From Amycolatopsis pithecellobii (GTDB taxonomy: Bacteria > Actinomycetota > Actinomycetes > Mycobacteriales > Pseudonocardiaceae), in the NCBI RefSeq assembly GCF_009707865.1, contig NZ_WMBA01000008.1, forward strand, positions 108,674-172,673: DNA of 64,000 bases. The letters run 5' to 3'. Positions within the stretch are counted from its first letter, which is position 1. The number at the start of each line of letters is the position of its first letter. The notes beneath the pieces are model-generated. The model was not told the DNA's origin, did no database searches, and was given only the letters and a program-made list of their open reading frames with translations. Positions 41,737 through 50,038 of the stretch are shown one piece after another. Position numbers and translations under genes: made by a program.

Positions 41737-42450
41737 TCAGCGAGGGATGGTTTCGAGCAGCTCGCCGTCCATCGTGCGGACCTCGAACCGGGCGATCTCG
41801 GCCGGGGACAACGCGGTGCCGCCGGAAATACGCAGCGGATCCAGCACCGCGCCGCCGGGCGCGGGCACCGACCAGTTGCTGACGGTCTGTTCCGGCCCGG
41901 CCCACGGCACGGCGACCAGCCGGCAGGAGCGGGGGCCGCTGAGCCCGCTCAGCACGAGATCGACATTCGAGCCCCAGGCGGTCGGTTGCACGATCACCTG
42001 AGCCTGCAACGATTTGCCGGCCTCGCTTCCGGCGAACATGCTCGCCGTGCCGGGGTCGGGCGGCGAGGAACTCGGCGTGCTCGCCACGACCGGGGCGGGC
42101 GCTTCGGCGACCGGAGCCGAACCGGACGGCAGCACCGCGAGTGTGATGAGCGGTCCGGCGATGATCAGCAGGACCGCGACCGCGCAGGCCACCCGGGTGA
42201 GGATCTTGCGGCGGCGCCGGATCCTGGCCAGCTCGTCGAACATCCCGCCGAGCGGCCGCGGCTGCGGGATCGGCGGGTCCGGCCAGTACTTGCCGACCTC
42301 GGCCAGTATCTCCGGCAGCTCGTAGAACTCGAGGAGATCGAACTGGCAATGCGGACAGTCGAGCAGGTGTGCCTCGAAACGAGTCCGCTCGGCCTCGTCG
42401 AGGACACCGAGGACGTAAGCGGCGATGTCGGTGTGCGCGACCCCTCCCAA
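41737..42450 (-). CDS. Anti-sigma factor with zinc-binding domain (module 2)
   Basis: 237 residues. The zinc motif HLLDCPHCQ lies in the N-terminal anti-sigma domain. A helix about 85-107 (ILTRVACAVAVLLIIAGPL) crosses the membrane, followed by a Pro/Ser-rich linker and an extracytoplasmic beta domain similar to module 1. The only start in frame is TTG at 42450, 7 bases after the sigma stop. Its layout and order relative to the sigma gene match module 1. Confidence 0.85.
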   Translation of the reverse strand: MGGVAHTDIAAYVLGVLDEAERTRFEAHLLDCPHCQFDLLEFYELPEILAEVGKYWPDPPIPQPRPLGGMFDELARIRRRRKILTRVACAVAVLLIIAGPLITLAVLPSGSAPVAEAPAPVVASTPSSSPPDPGTASMFAGSEAGKSLQAQVIVQPTAWGSNVDLVLSGLSGPRSCRLVAVPWAGPEQTVSNWSVPAPGGAVLDPLRISGGTALSPAEIARFEVRTMDGELLETIPR

Positions 42451-42457
42451 CGTCGCG

Positions 42458-43015
42458 TCACCCCCGATCTCGTAAGGCCCGCCGTAGCGCGCGTACCGCG
42501 TGGTAGATCCGGGACTTGACCGTACCGGGCGGAATCCCGAGTGAGATCGCCACCTCGTTCACGGTCCGGTCACGGATGTAGGTCTGCAGCACGGCTTCCC
42601 GCTGTTCCGGCGAGAGGTTGCCGAGCGCCTCGTACACCACCATCGCGGCAAGGGTGCGGTCGGATTCGTCGGGCACGCCGACCGAATCCGGCTCGGCCTC
42701 CTCGACCTCCTGCGGGCGCGCCTGCCTGCTGCGCCAGCCGTCGATGACGATGCGGCGCGCCACGGTGTAGAGCCAGGCGCGCAGCATCTCCGGTTCGCGG
42801 TCGAGCTTGTCGGCGTTGCGCCACGCGCGGATCAGCGTCTCCTGCACGACGTCCTCGGCCCACTGCCGGTCGCCGGCGGTCAGGGTCAGCACGAACGCGA
42901 GTAACGGCCTGCCGAACTCCTGGTACAGCGCGGCGGCAAGTTCCTCGTGACCGGTGCCGGACTCTGGCTCGACAACGGTTCTCAATGATCGACTGTGGCG
43001 TCCCACGGCGGACAT
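42458..43015 (-). CDS. ECF-subfamily RNA polymerase sigma factor (module 2)
   Basis: About 185 residues. Region 2: RPLLAFVLTLTAGDRQWAED and RAWLYTVARRIVIDGWRS; region 4: LSPEQREAVLQTYIRDRTV and LGIPPGTVKSRIYHAVRAL. It is a paralogue of the sigma factor at 38417-38971. ATG 43015 is preferred; a GTG at 43063 would extend it. It diverges from the lipoprotein gene at 43250. No copy of the shared ECF promoter motif was found in front of it, so it may not be autoregulated in the same way. Confidence 0.9.
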   Translation of the reverse strand: MSAVGRHSRSLRTVVEPESGTGHEELAAALYQEFGRPLLAFVLTLTAGDRQWAEDVVQETLIRAWRNADKLDREPEMLRAWLYTVARRIVIDGWRSRQARPQEVEEAEPDSVGVPDESDRTLAAMVVYEALGNLSPEQREAVLQTYIRDRTVNEVAISLGIPPGTVKSRIYHAVRALRRALRDRG

Positions 43016-43069
43016 CTTTACGGTGAACTCGGCAGTAGTCCAGTACCAAAAAATTCTGTTCACATTCTT

Positions 43070-43096
43070 TGAACCGCATCAGCCCGGCCCGCGTAT
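43070..43096 (+). promoter_or_regulatory. ECF-type promoter of the lipoprotein-redox operon
   Basis: TGAACC (43070-43075), a 16-base spacer and CGTAT (43092-43096), identical in layout to the two other ECF-type promoters in this block. The predicted transcript starts near 43103 and has a leader of about 145 bases. Confidence 0.65.
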
Positions 43097-43150
43097 CCCC
43101 CGGCGAAGGCCCCGAAGAACGCTGACCCCCGACAGCGTTTCCCTCCACTT

Positions 43151-43166
43151 TGGACAGAATTGTCCA
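43151..43166. promoter_or_regulatory. Short inverted repeat in the leader of the redox operon
   Basis: TGGACAGAATTGTCCA has perfect 6-base arms around GAAT. It lies downstream of the predicted ECF transcription start and could be a repressor site or part of the folded leader. Confidence 0.4.
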
Positions 43167-43179
43167 CAGTGGATTCACT

Positions 43180-43213
43180 GTGCTCGCATGCAGGTCTTTT
43201 CATGCGCGAGCAC
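43180..43213 (+). promoter_or_regulatory. Leader stem-loop before the lipoprotein gene
   Basis: GTGCTCGCATG (43180-43190) can pair with CATGCGCGAGCAC (43201-43213) apart from a 2-base bulge, with a 10-base loop. It lies 37 bases before the ATG and may affect message stability or translation. Confidence 0.5.
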
Positions 43214-43249
43214 CTACCCTGGCCCCCGACAGGGAAGGACGTTTCTTTG

Positions 43250-43786
43250 ATGCACGGCAAATCAAGGCCGGTGCTTCCGCTGGTGGCAGCGGGTGTGGCG
43301 CTGATCGCCGCCACCACCGGCTGTGACGTGGCGAAACCGTATTCCTCCGCCGCGAGCGGCGGCATGATGGCCGACATGAGCCCGGCGAGTGACAAGCCGG
43401 CGTTGGCCGAGGTCCGCGCGTTCGACCTCGGTCAGATTGTCGTCGACGGCGGCGGATTCACCGTCTACCGCTACGACAAGGACAGCGCCAACCCGCCGGA
43501 GTCCACCTGCAACGACGCCTGCGCGCAGCAGTGGAAACCCGTCCCGGCCGCCGCGACCGAGAATCTGCGTGGTCTCGACAAATCCGCTGTCGGCACGATG
43601 ACCAGGCAGGACGGCACCGATCAGGCCACTTTGCACGGCTGGCCGCTGTACCGGTACGCCAAGGACGCCATGCCCGGCGAGACGGCAGGGCAGGGCACCG
43701 GCGGCGCGTGGTTTCCCATTACTCCGCAAGGCACGAAGGTGACCGCCGTCGCGAATCCCGGGCAGTCCGATGTATTCGGGCTGTGA
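43250..43786 (+). CDS. Exported lipoprotein with single PF03640-type secreted repeat pair
   Basis: 178 residues. The N-terminal hydrophobic segment ends in AATTGC, a weak lipobox, so lipid anchoring is likely but not certain. The mature part has one copy of the repeat pair: GGGFTVYRYDKDSANPPEST with CNDAC, then HGWPLYRYAKDAMPGE and GGAWFPI. It is the single-domain relative of the lipoprotein at 38992-39897. ATG at 43250 follows a GGAAGGA ribosome site. The following DUF4142 gene overlaps it by 17 bases. Confidence 0.82.
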   Translation: MHGKSRPVLPLVAAGVALIAATTGCDVAKPYSSAASGGMMADMSPASDKPALAEVRAFDLGQIVVDGGGFTVYRYDKDSANPPESTCNDACAQQWKPVPAAATENLRGLDKSAVGTMTRQDGTDQATLHGWPLYRYAKDAMPGETAGQGTGGAWFPITPQGTKVTAVANPGQSDVFGL

Positions 43787-44543
43787 ACGGGGAATCGCGC
43801 GCGCATTGGTCCTGCTGGTCCTGGTGGTAATAGGCCAATTGGCCGTACCTGTATTCGCCTCGGCACAAATCGCGACGGTGAGCGATTCCGATCGCGATTT
43901 GCTCAACCGGGTCCGCCAGGCCGGGTTGTGGGAAATGCCGTCGGGCGACATGGCCCGCGTGCGCGCGCAGACCCCGCAGGTGCGCGACGTCGGCCAGACC
44001 CTCATGGTCGACCACGGCAGGCTCGACGTGCAGGTACGGCAACTGGCCGCGAAATACGGCGTCGTACTGCCCGACCAGGCCACCGCGGACCAGCAGAGCT
44101 GGCTCGCCGAGGAACGCGCCGCGACGACGACGTCGGACTTCGAGCGCGTCTTCGTCAACCGGCTGCGCGCGGCGCACGGCGTCATCTTCGCCGTGATCGC
44201 CCAGGTGCGGGCCGGCACGCGCAACGACGACATCCGCGCGTTCGCGGCGACGGCGAACCAGGTGGTGCTGCGCCACATCTCGTTGCTGGAGAGCACCGGG
44301 CTGGTGGACTACAACGCACTCCCGCAGCCAACAGTGAGCTCCACAGCGGCGACTTCAGCGGCCTCCGCGCTCAACCTCGGCTCCATGGACATCGCCACCA
44401 GCGTGGCGCTCGGTCTGCTGGTGTGCGGCGCGACGCTGCTGGTGCTGTGGCTCATCCGCAATTCGGCGAGAAGAAGACATCGATCAGGAGAAAACCATGC
44501 ACGTGACCGCGACCCCGAACCGGCGAAAGAGCCGGTCCGCTAG
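43770..44543 (+). CDS. DUF4142 (ferritin-like helical) exported, membrane-anchored protein
   Basis: 257 residues. A signal segment (ALVLLVLVVIGQLAVPVFASA) is followed by a helical DUF4142 domain (about 35-175; SDRDLLNRVRQAGLWEMPSG, VRDVGQTLMVDHGRLD). A second hydrophobic helix near 205-232 and a short basic cytoplasmic tail follow. DUF4142 proteins resemble ferritin-like four-helix bundles; metal binding is possible but not shown here. It sits between the lipoprotein and the membrane cytochrome-like gene with no gaps for a promoter. Confidence 0.8.
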   Translation: MYSGCERGIARALVLLVLVVIGQLAVPVFASAQIATVSDSDRDLLNRVRQAGLWEMPSGDMARVRAQTPQVRDVGQTLMVDHGRLDVQVRQLAAKYGVVLPDQATADQQSWLAEERAATTTSDFERVFVNRLRAAHGVIFAVIAQVRAGTRNDDIRAFAATANQVVLRHISLLESTGLVDYNALPQPTVSSTAATSAASALNLGSMDIATSVALGLLVCGATLLVLWLIRNSARRRHRSGENHARDRDPEPAKEPVR

Positions 44544-44558
44544 CTCCGGGAGGCGGCG

Positions 44559-45173
44559 ATGACCGCCGTCGCGGACGGCTGGGCGTGGGCACTCATGCCC
44601 ATGGCTCAGCAATCGACGGATGCCGGGTTGCGCGGCGTGGCGCAGATGTCCGCCCGTATCGCCTATGTGTTCATGTGCCTCACCCTGTGCTGGGGTGTGC
44701 TGACCGCGACCGGCTGGGTCCGTAACCTCACCGGCCGGAAAGCGTTGCGCGGTGGGCACATGGTGCTGGCGACGCTGACCCTCGCGTTCGGCGTCGTGCA
44801 CGCGGCGGCGTTCTACTTCCTTTCCGTCGGCGCGTTCTCCATCGCCAGGCTGACGGTGCCGTTCCTGCCCAGCGGGCTGGCCCGGCACGCGTTCGGCATC
44901 ATCGGCCTCGAGCTGATGATCGCGATCGCGATCACCGCGGGCATGCACCGGTTCATCGCCTACCGGCGCTGGCTGTGGCTGCACCGCCTGGCGTACCTGG
45001 CGATCCCGTTGCTGGCGGTGCATTCGTTCTTCGGCGCGATCGCCAACGGGCATCTCGCGGTGCTGTGGCTGGCCGGGATCACCCTGCTGGTGCCGGTGGT
45101 GACGCTGTCGGTGCTGCGGTTCCTGCCGTCGCGCGCCCTGGAACGGATCGGCCTCGTGGAGGAGCTCGTATGA
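44559..45173 (+). CDS. Ferric-reductase-like/cytochrome b-type membrane protein
   Basis: 204 residues with about five or six membrane helices. Histidines recur in helices in pairs suited to heme b binding: RGGHMVLATL, FGVVHAAAF, AGMHRFIAY, WLHRLAYLAIP and LLAVHSFFG. This is the pattern of the ferric-reductase-like transmembrane domain (MsrQ/FRE type). The soluble flavin domain of full ferric reductases is absent; a ferredoxin and a ferredoxin reductase are encoded next, with an ATGA overlap to the ferredoxin. The likely role is carrying electrons across the membrane. Confidence 0.78.
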   Translation: MTAVADGWAWALMPMAQQSTDAGLRGVAQMSARIAYVFMCLTLCWGVLTATGWVRNLTGRKALRGGHMVLATLTLAFGVVHAAAFYFLSVGAFSIARLTVPFLPSGLARHAFGIIGLELMIAIAITAGMHRFIAYRRWLWLHRLAYLAIPLLAVHSFFGAIANGHLAVLWLAGITLLVPVVTLSVLRFLPSRALERIGLVEELV

Positions 45174-45397
45174 AGACGCTCGACCGTTTCCGCGGCCCGC
45201 GCATCAGTGTGGACAACGACCGTTGCGAGGTCTACGGCATCTGCGTGTGGGAGGCGCCGGCGCTGTTCCAGCTCGACCGGGACGGCCGGTTGCGCTACCG
45301 CAGGCAGCTCGAGGACGCCGATTTCGCCCAGGCGGCCGCGGCGGCGCGCTGCTGCCCGATGCAGGCCATCGTGTTGAGAGGGATGAGCGATGAGTGA
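45170..45397 (+). CDS. Small [3Fe-4S]/[4Fe-4S] ferredoxin
   Basis: 75 residues. Cysteines are at 19 and 25 (CEVYGIC, spacing C-x5-C) and at 61 and 62 (RCCPMQAI). This matches the actinobacterial ferredoxins that usually carry a 3Fe-4S cluster, the middle cysteine being absent. ATG at 45170 overlaps the membrane-protein stop; the stop overlaps the reductase start by 8 bases. Such ferredoxins normally serve P450s, but no P450 is encoded here. Confidence 0.88.
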   Translation: MKTLDRFRGPRISVDNDRCEVYGICVWEAPALFQLDRDGRLRYRRQLEDADFAQAAAAARCCPMQAIVLRGMSDE

Positions 45398-46664
45398 TGG
45401 AGACCGGATCGTCATCGTCGGCGCCGGGGTGGCGGGCCTGCGCTCGGCCGAACGCCTGCGGGAACTCGGTTTCGACGGCGAGATCGTGATCGTCGGTGAC
45501 GAACGCCGCAAGCCGTATCACCGGCCGATGGTGTCGAAACAGCTGGTGACCGGCCAGGTGCGGCCGATCGACGTGGACCTCAAGTCCTATGTGGACTTGG
45601 ACGCGCACTGGCGGCTGGGCACCCGCGCCACGCACCTGGACACGAAACAGCGGGTCGTGCACCTGCCCGGCAAGGAAGATCTCTGGTACGACGGGCTGAT
45701 CATCGCTACCGGCGTGGTGCCACGGCATCTGGCCGGCGCGCCGCGGCACGACCCGCGGGTGCGGGTGCTGCGCACGGTCGAGGACGCGATGTCGTTGCGG
45801 CGGGCGCTGACCGCGAGCAGCAAACCGGCGGTGGTGATCGGCAGCGGACTGATCGGCTGCGAGTTCGCGGCGAGCATGCGCACGCTGGGCCGGGACGTGA
45901 CGCTGGTGGGTCACGCCAAGGCGCCGCTGTACCGGTTCGGCCCCCGGGTCGCGGAGGCGGTGACGGAGACGCACGAGAAGCACCGGGCGGGCCTGGCGAT
46001 GAACTCGGAGGTGCGGCACTGGATCAGCACGAAGGACGCGTTCGGGCTGCACTTGACGAACAACAAGCTGGTGGTGGCGAGCTGTGTGGTGCTGGCGATC
46101 GGCAGCGTGCCCGCGGTGGACTGGCTGCGCGGTTCCGGCCTGGACATCTCCGACGGCGTGCTGTGCGAGGCGACGCTGTTCGCCGAGGGCGCCGACGACG
46201 TGGTGGTCGCCGGTGACGCGGCGCGCTGGCCCAACCTGCGCTTCGACGAGACACCACGGCGGGTCGAGCACTGGATCAACGCGGTCGAGTCGGCCCGCGC
46301 GGCGGCGGAGAACCTGATGGCGGGACGGCACCTGGCGAAGCCGTTCACGCCGCTGCCGCGGGCGTGGTCGAGCATCTACGAGCACCGGCTGCAGATGGCC
46401 GGCATGCCCGCACTGGGCGAGGACACGGTGCGGCTGGACGACGGCGTGACCGGGTTCCTGCGCAGCGGCCAACTGGTCGGCGCGGCGAGCTGGGACAAGC
46501 CGCGCGCGATGCTGCGATGGACCGCCGAACTGGAACGTCGCCTGCCGGTGCCCGAGTACACCCCCCAACCGGCGCCGTCACTGGAGACCGAGGCGTTGCC
46601 GGCGCTGTCGGAGGACATGGTGTTCTCCGACGAAGAATGGCTCCGCGTGGAACAAGGCGTCTGA
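45390..46664 (+). CDS. NAD(P)H-ferredoxin reductase (FAD-dependent)
   Basis: 424 residues of the rhodocoxin/putidaredoxin reductase type. The FAD loop is IVIVGAGVAGLRSAERLREL, the NAD(P)H loop is PAVVIGSGLIGCEFAASM, and ADDVVVAGDAARWPN is the second FAD motif. It should take electrons from NAD(P)H and reduce the ferredoxin encoded just upstream. It is the last gene of the operon, followed by a strong hairpin at 46680-46717. Confidence 0.9.
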   Translation: MSDGDRIVIVGAGVAGLRSAERLRELGFDGEIVIVGDERRKPYHRPMVSKQLVTGQVRPIDVDLKSYVDLDAHWRLGTRATHLDTKQRVVHLPGKEDLWYDGLIIATGVVPRHLAGAPRHDPRVRVLRTVEDAMSLRRALTASSKPAVVIGSGLIGCEFAASMRTLGRDVTLVGHAKAPLYRFGPRVAEAVTETHEKHRAGLAMNSEVRHWISTKDAFGLHLTNNKLVVASCVVLAIGSVPAVDWLRGSGLDISDGVLCEATLFAEGADDVVVAGDAARWPNLRFDETPRRVEHWINAVESARAAAENLMAGRHLAKPFTPLPRAWSSIYEHRLQMAGMPALGEDTVRLDDGVTGFLRSGQLVGAASWDKPRAMLRWTAELERRLPVPEYTPQPAPSLETEALPALSEDMVFSDEEWLRVEQGV

Positions 46665-46679
46665 GCGGCGCCTGTGCTC

Positions 46680-46717
46680 CGGACTCGCGGGCGCCGGCCC
46701 CTCGGCCCGCGAGTCCG
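46680..46717. terminator. Bidirectional hairpin terminator between ferredoxin reductase and dxs
   Basis: Perfect 13-base stem CGGACTCGCGGGC/GCCCGCGAGTCCG with a 12-base loop, in the 71-base gap between two convergent genes. It lacks a long T-run, which is common in high-G+C actinobacteria. Confidence 0.75.
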
Positions 46718-46735
46718 ACCGGCAGCCCGGGCCCG

Positions 46736-48634
46736 TCAGTCGGCGGGTTCGGGCTGCGGGTCGGGGACCAGGTTCGCGGCCCATTCGGTCACCCGGCGTG
46801 CGACGTCCTGGGCGGTCAGGCCCACGCGCGCCAGTACCTCCTCGCGCGAGCCGTGCACGTGGAACTCCTGCGGTACCCCCAGATCCCGCAGCGGCACGTC
46901 GCATTCGGCGTCCCGGAGCAGGGCCGCCAGTGCCGAGCCGAACCCGCCGTGCCTGCCGCTGTCTTCGACCGTCACCACGAGCCGGTGCGCCTTCGCCAGC
47001 GCCACCAGCTCCCCCGGCGCCGGCACCACCCAGCGCGGGTCCACGACCGTCACGCCGATCCCCTGGTCCGCCAGCCGTTCCGCCGCCGCCAAGCCCAGCC
47101 GGGCGAACGCGCCGACCGCGACCAGCAGCACATCCGCCTCATCGGCCGGCTTGTGCAGGATGTCCACCACGCCACGTCGCTCGATCGCCGGGACCGACTC
47201 GACGACGCTGCCCTTCGAGAACCGCAGCGCGGTCGGCCCGTCGGACACCGCCACCGCTTCGCGGAGTTCTTCGCGCAGCGTCTCGGCGTCCCGCGGGGCG
47301 GCGACCCGGATACCCGGCACCATGCCCAGCAGCGACAGATCCCACATCCCGTGATGGCTCGGCCCGTCCGGCCCGGTGATACCGGCGCGGTCCAGCACCA
47401 GCGTCACCGGCTGCCGGTGCAGTGCCACGTCCATCAGCAGCTGGTCGAACGCACGGTTGAGGAACGTCGAGTACACCGCGACCACCGGGTGCAGCCCGCC
47501 CATGGCCAGGCCCGCCGCCGACGTCACCGCGTGCTGCTCGGCGATCCCCACGTCGTACCAGCGGTCCGGAAAGCGCTCGGCGAACTTTTCCAGACCTGTG
47601 GAGCGCAGCATCGCCGCGGTGATCGCGACGATGTCCTCCCGCTCGGCGCCGATGGTGGCCAGCTCGTCCGCGAACACCGACGTCCAGCTGCGCCCCTTCG
47701 GCTTGGGCAGGCCGGTCTCCGGGTCGATCGGGTCGGTCTGGTGCATCTGGTCGGCCTCGTGGTTGACCGCCGGCGGGTACCCGTGGCCCTTCTCCGTGAC
47801 CGCGTGCACCACGACCGGCCCGCCGAACGCCTTCGCCGCGACGAACGCCCGCTCCAGCGCCTGCAGATCGTGCCCGTCCACCGGCCCGAGGTACTTCAGC
47901 CCCAGGTCGGAGAACATCATCTGCGGGCTGAGCGCGTCCTTGATCCCGGCCTTCGCCGCATGCAGCGCCGCATAGATGGTGCGGCCCACGACCGGCGTGT
48001 GCAGCAACAGTTCCCGGCCGCCGTCGAGCATCCGCTCGTAGCCCGGCTGCAACCGCAATGCCGCGAGATGTTCGGCGAACCCGCCGATCGTCGGCGAGTA
48101 CGAACGCCCGTTGTCGTTGACCACGATCACCACCGGCCTGCCCGGCTCGGCGGCGATGTTGTTGAGCGCCTCCCAGCACATCCCGCCGGTCAGCGCGCCG
48201 TCACCGACGACGGCGACCGTGTGCCTGCGGCCGCCCGCGAGTTCGAACGCCTTCGACAGACCGTCCACATAGGACAAAGCGGTGGAGGCGTGGCTGTTCT
48301 CGACGAAGTCGTGCTCGCTCTCGGCACGAATCGGATAACCGGCCACCCCGCCCTGCTGGCGCAACAGGTCGAACCCTTCGCGACGGCCGGTGACGATCTT
48401 GTGCACGTAACTCTGGTGCCCGACGTCGAACACGATCGCGTCACGGGGGGAGTCGAACACGCGGTGCAGGGCGATCGTCAGCTCGACGACGCCGAGGTTC
48501 GGCCCGAGGTGCCCGCCCGCGCGCCGCACCCGGTCGACCAGGAACTCACGGATCTCCCCCGCCAGCTGCTCCAACTGGCCCTGCCCCATGCGCTTGAGGT
48601 CGGCCGGTCCGTGCACAGACTCAAGCAACGTCAC
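46736..48634 (-). CDS. dxs: 1-deoxy-D-xylulose-5-phosphate synthase
   Basis: 632 residues. It condenses pyruvate with glyceraldehyde 3-phosphate using thiamine diphosphate, the first step of the MEP isoprenoid route. The cofactor motif is [20 protein letters not shown] with [15 protein letters not shown]; the substrate-contacting histidines are in [11 protein letters not shown] and SHHGMWD. GTG at 48634 gives the standard start [16 protein letters not shown] and is preceded by GAGGTGG; GTG at 48646 is the alternative. It lies in the conserved rnd-dxs neighbourhood, separated here by the accessory block. Confidence 0.95.
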   Translation of the reverse strand: MTLLESVHGPADLKRMGQGQLEQLAGEIREFLVDRVRRAGGHLGPNLGVVELTIALHRVFDSPRDAIVFDVGHQSYVHKIVTGRREGFDLLRQQGGVAGYPIRAESEHDFVENSHASTALSYVDGLSKAFELAGGRRHTVAVVGDGALTGGMCWEALNNIAAEPGRPVVIVVNDNGRSYSPTIGGFAEHLAALRLQPGYERMLDGGRELLLHTPVVGRTIYAALHAAKAGIKDALSPQMMFSDLGLKYLGPVDGHDLQALERAFVAAKAFGGPVVVHAVTEKGHGYPPAVNHEADQMHQTDPIDPETGLPKPKGRSWTSVFADELATIGAEREDIVAITAAMLRSTGLEKFAERFPDRWYDVGIAEQHAVTSAAGLAMGGLHPVVAVYSTFLNRAFDQLLMDVALHRQPVTLVLDRAGITGPDGPSHHGMWDLSLLGMVPGIRVAAPRDAETLREELREAVAVSDGPTALRFSKGSVVESVPAIERRGVVDILHKPADEADVLLVAVGAFARLGLAAAERLADQGIGVTVVDPRWVVPAPGELVALAKAHRLVVTVEDSGRHGGFGSALAALLRDAECDVPLRDLGVPQEFHVHGSREEVLARVGLTAQDVARRVTEWAANLVPDPQPEPAD

Positions 48635-48856
48635 ATTCCACCTCACGTGTTCGATCCTGCGATCGTCCGCCCAGTGTACGAAGGAACGCCACCGCGCACT
48701 GGCGGTCGGGTCACCCTACTCTCCGCCGGCACTCACGGACGGTGAGAACGTGGCCGGGATAACTGCTGCGGAGGAGTACCGGGAACTACCCGCTGTGGCC
48801 GATCGCGTGGCACCGGTGGCCGCCGGGAGAGTGAAAAGAGGGTCCGTCCGGCTGGT

Positions 48857-50038
48857 TCAGCGGCTGAGCAGCGCGATGCATTCGACGTGGTGCGTCATCG
48901 GGAACGCGTCGAACGCCCGCAGCCGCTCGAGCCGGTACCCGCCGCCGGTGAATGTGGCCACGTCACGCGCCAGCGCCGCCGGATCGCAAGCCACATATAC
49001 GATCCGCGCCGGTGCACGCTCCACAATGGACTCGACGACGGCGCGGCCGGCGCCGGACCGCGGCGGGTCGAGCACCACCACCTCGGGCCGTCCCGGGAGA
49101 TCCCGCAGCACATGCTCGACCCGTCCGCACCGCCAGCTCAGCTGCGGCAGGTCGGCCAGCGCGACCTCGCCATCGGCGACCGCGCGCCGCCCCGACTCGA
49201 TCGCCACCACCTCGCCACCCGGCCCGACCTGCCCGGCCAGCACCGACGCGAACAGGCCGACCCCCGCGTAGAGATCCCACACCAGCGCGTCACTCGACGC
49301 GCCCGCCCACTCCCCCACGACCTGCGCGAACATGCCGGCCGCGGCCGGATGCACCTGCCAGAACCCGTGCGCGTCGAACTTCCAGTCACGCCCGGCGGCA
49401 TTCTGTACCGCGGTCCCGCCGGCGAGCTGCCTGGCGCGCCGCTTGCCCCGCACGACGCTCAGCTCACGCACGTGCGTCCGCCCGTCACCGTCGGCGGTCA
49501 CCTCGACCTCGGTGTCCGGCCGCCATCGCCGCGACAGCACCGCATCGAGCGCGCCGGGCACAGCGATCGGGCACCCGTCGAGCGGCACCACCCGGTGGCT
49601 GTGGTGCGCCCGCAGCCCCGCCCGGCCGTCCTTCCCTGCGATCAGCCGGACCCGGCTGCGCCAGCCGAGCGGACCACCCGGCAAGGCTTCCACCGTGACC
49701 GGCCACTCGATGCCGGCCAGGCGCGAGAGCTGCTCGGCGACCACCCGCGACTTGAGCTCGCGCTGGAAGTCATGCGTCGCGTGCTGCCAGTCACAACCGC
49801 CACACTCCGCGGCGACCGGGCACGGCGGCTCGACCCGTTCCGGTGCCGGCTCGAGCACCTTCACCGCGTCCGCCCGGCAGTACGAACCACCCTTGTCCTC
49901 GGTGACCTCGGCCAGCACCACCTCACCGGGCAGCGCATGCCGGACGAACACCACGCGACCGTCCACACGCGACACACAATGCCCGCCGTGTGCGACGGGG
50001 CCGACCTCGGCCTCGAGCGTGCGGCCGAGCCAGTTCAC
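48857..50038 (-). CDS. TrmA/RumA-family RNA (uracil-5-)methyltransferase
   Basis: 393 residues. An N-terminal TRAM domain is followed by the iron-sulfur cysteines (CPVAAECGGC), the SAM-binding LVWDLYAGVGLFASVLA motif, VVVLDPPRSGAG and the nucleophilic cysteine in VYVACDPAALARD. The general-base Glu follows in HHVECIALLSR. It is likely to methylate uracil-5 in tRNA or rRNA. GTG at 50038 overlaps the permease stop as GTGA, so the two are cotranscribed. The family is Rv2689c-like. Confidence 0.9.
   Translation of the reverse strand: MNWLGRTLEAEVGPVAHGGHCVSRVDGRVVFVRHALPGEVVLAEVTEDKGGSYCRADAVKVLEPAPERVEPPCPVAAECGGCDWQHATHDFQRELKSRVVAEQLSRLAGIEWPVTVEALPGGPLGWRSRVRLIAGKDGRAGLRAHHSHRVVPLDGCPIAVPGALDAVLSRRWRPDTEVEVTADGDGRTHVRELSVVRGKRRARQLAGGTAVQNAAGRDWKFDAHGFWQVHPAAAGMFAQVVGEWAGASSDALVWDLYAGVGLFASVLAGQVGPGGEVVAIESGRRAVADGEVALADLPQLSWRCGRVEHVLRDLPGRPEVVVLDPPRSGAGRAVVESIVERAPARIVYVACDPAALARDVATFTGGGYRLERLRAFDAFPMTHHVECIALLSR

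Noticed and set aside
43115..43140. Second ECF-like AAC...CGT pair (AACGCTGACCCCCGACAGCGT) upstream of the lipoprotein
   Set aside because: The spacer differs from the shared 16-base layout and the flanking bases do not match the other promoters.
46364..48745. 793-codon plus-strand open frame opposite dxs
   Set aside because: It is antisense to a complete dxs gene and overlaps the ferredoxin reductase end; composition is Arg/His-rich as expected of a shadow frame.
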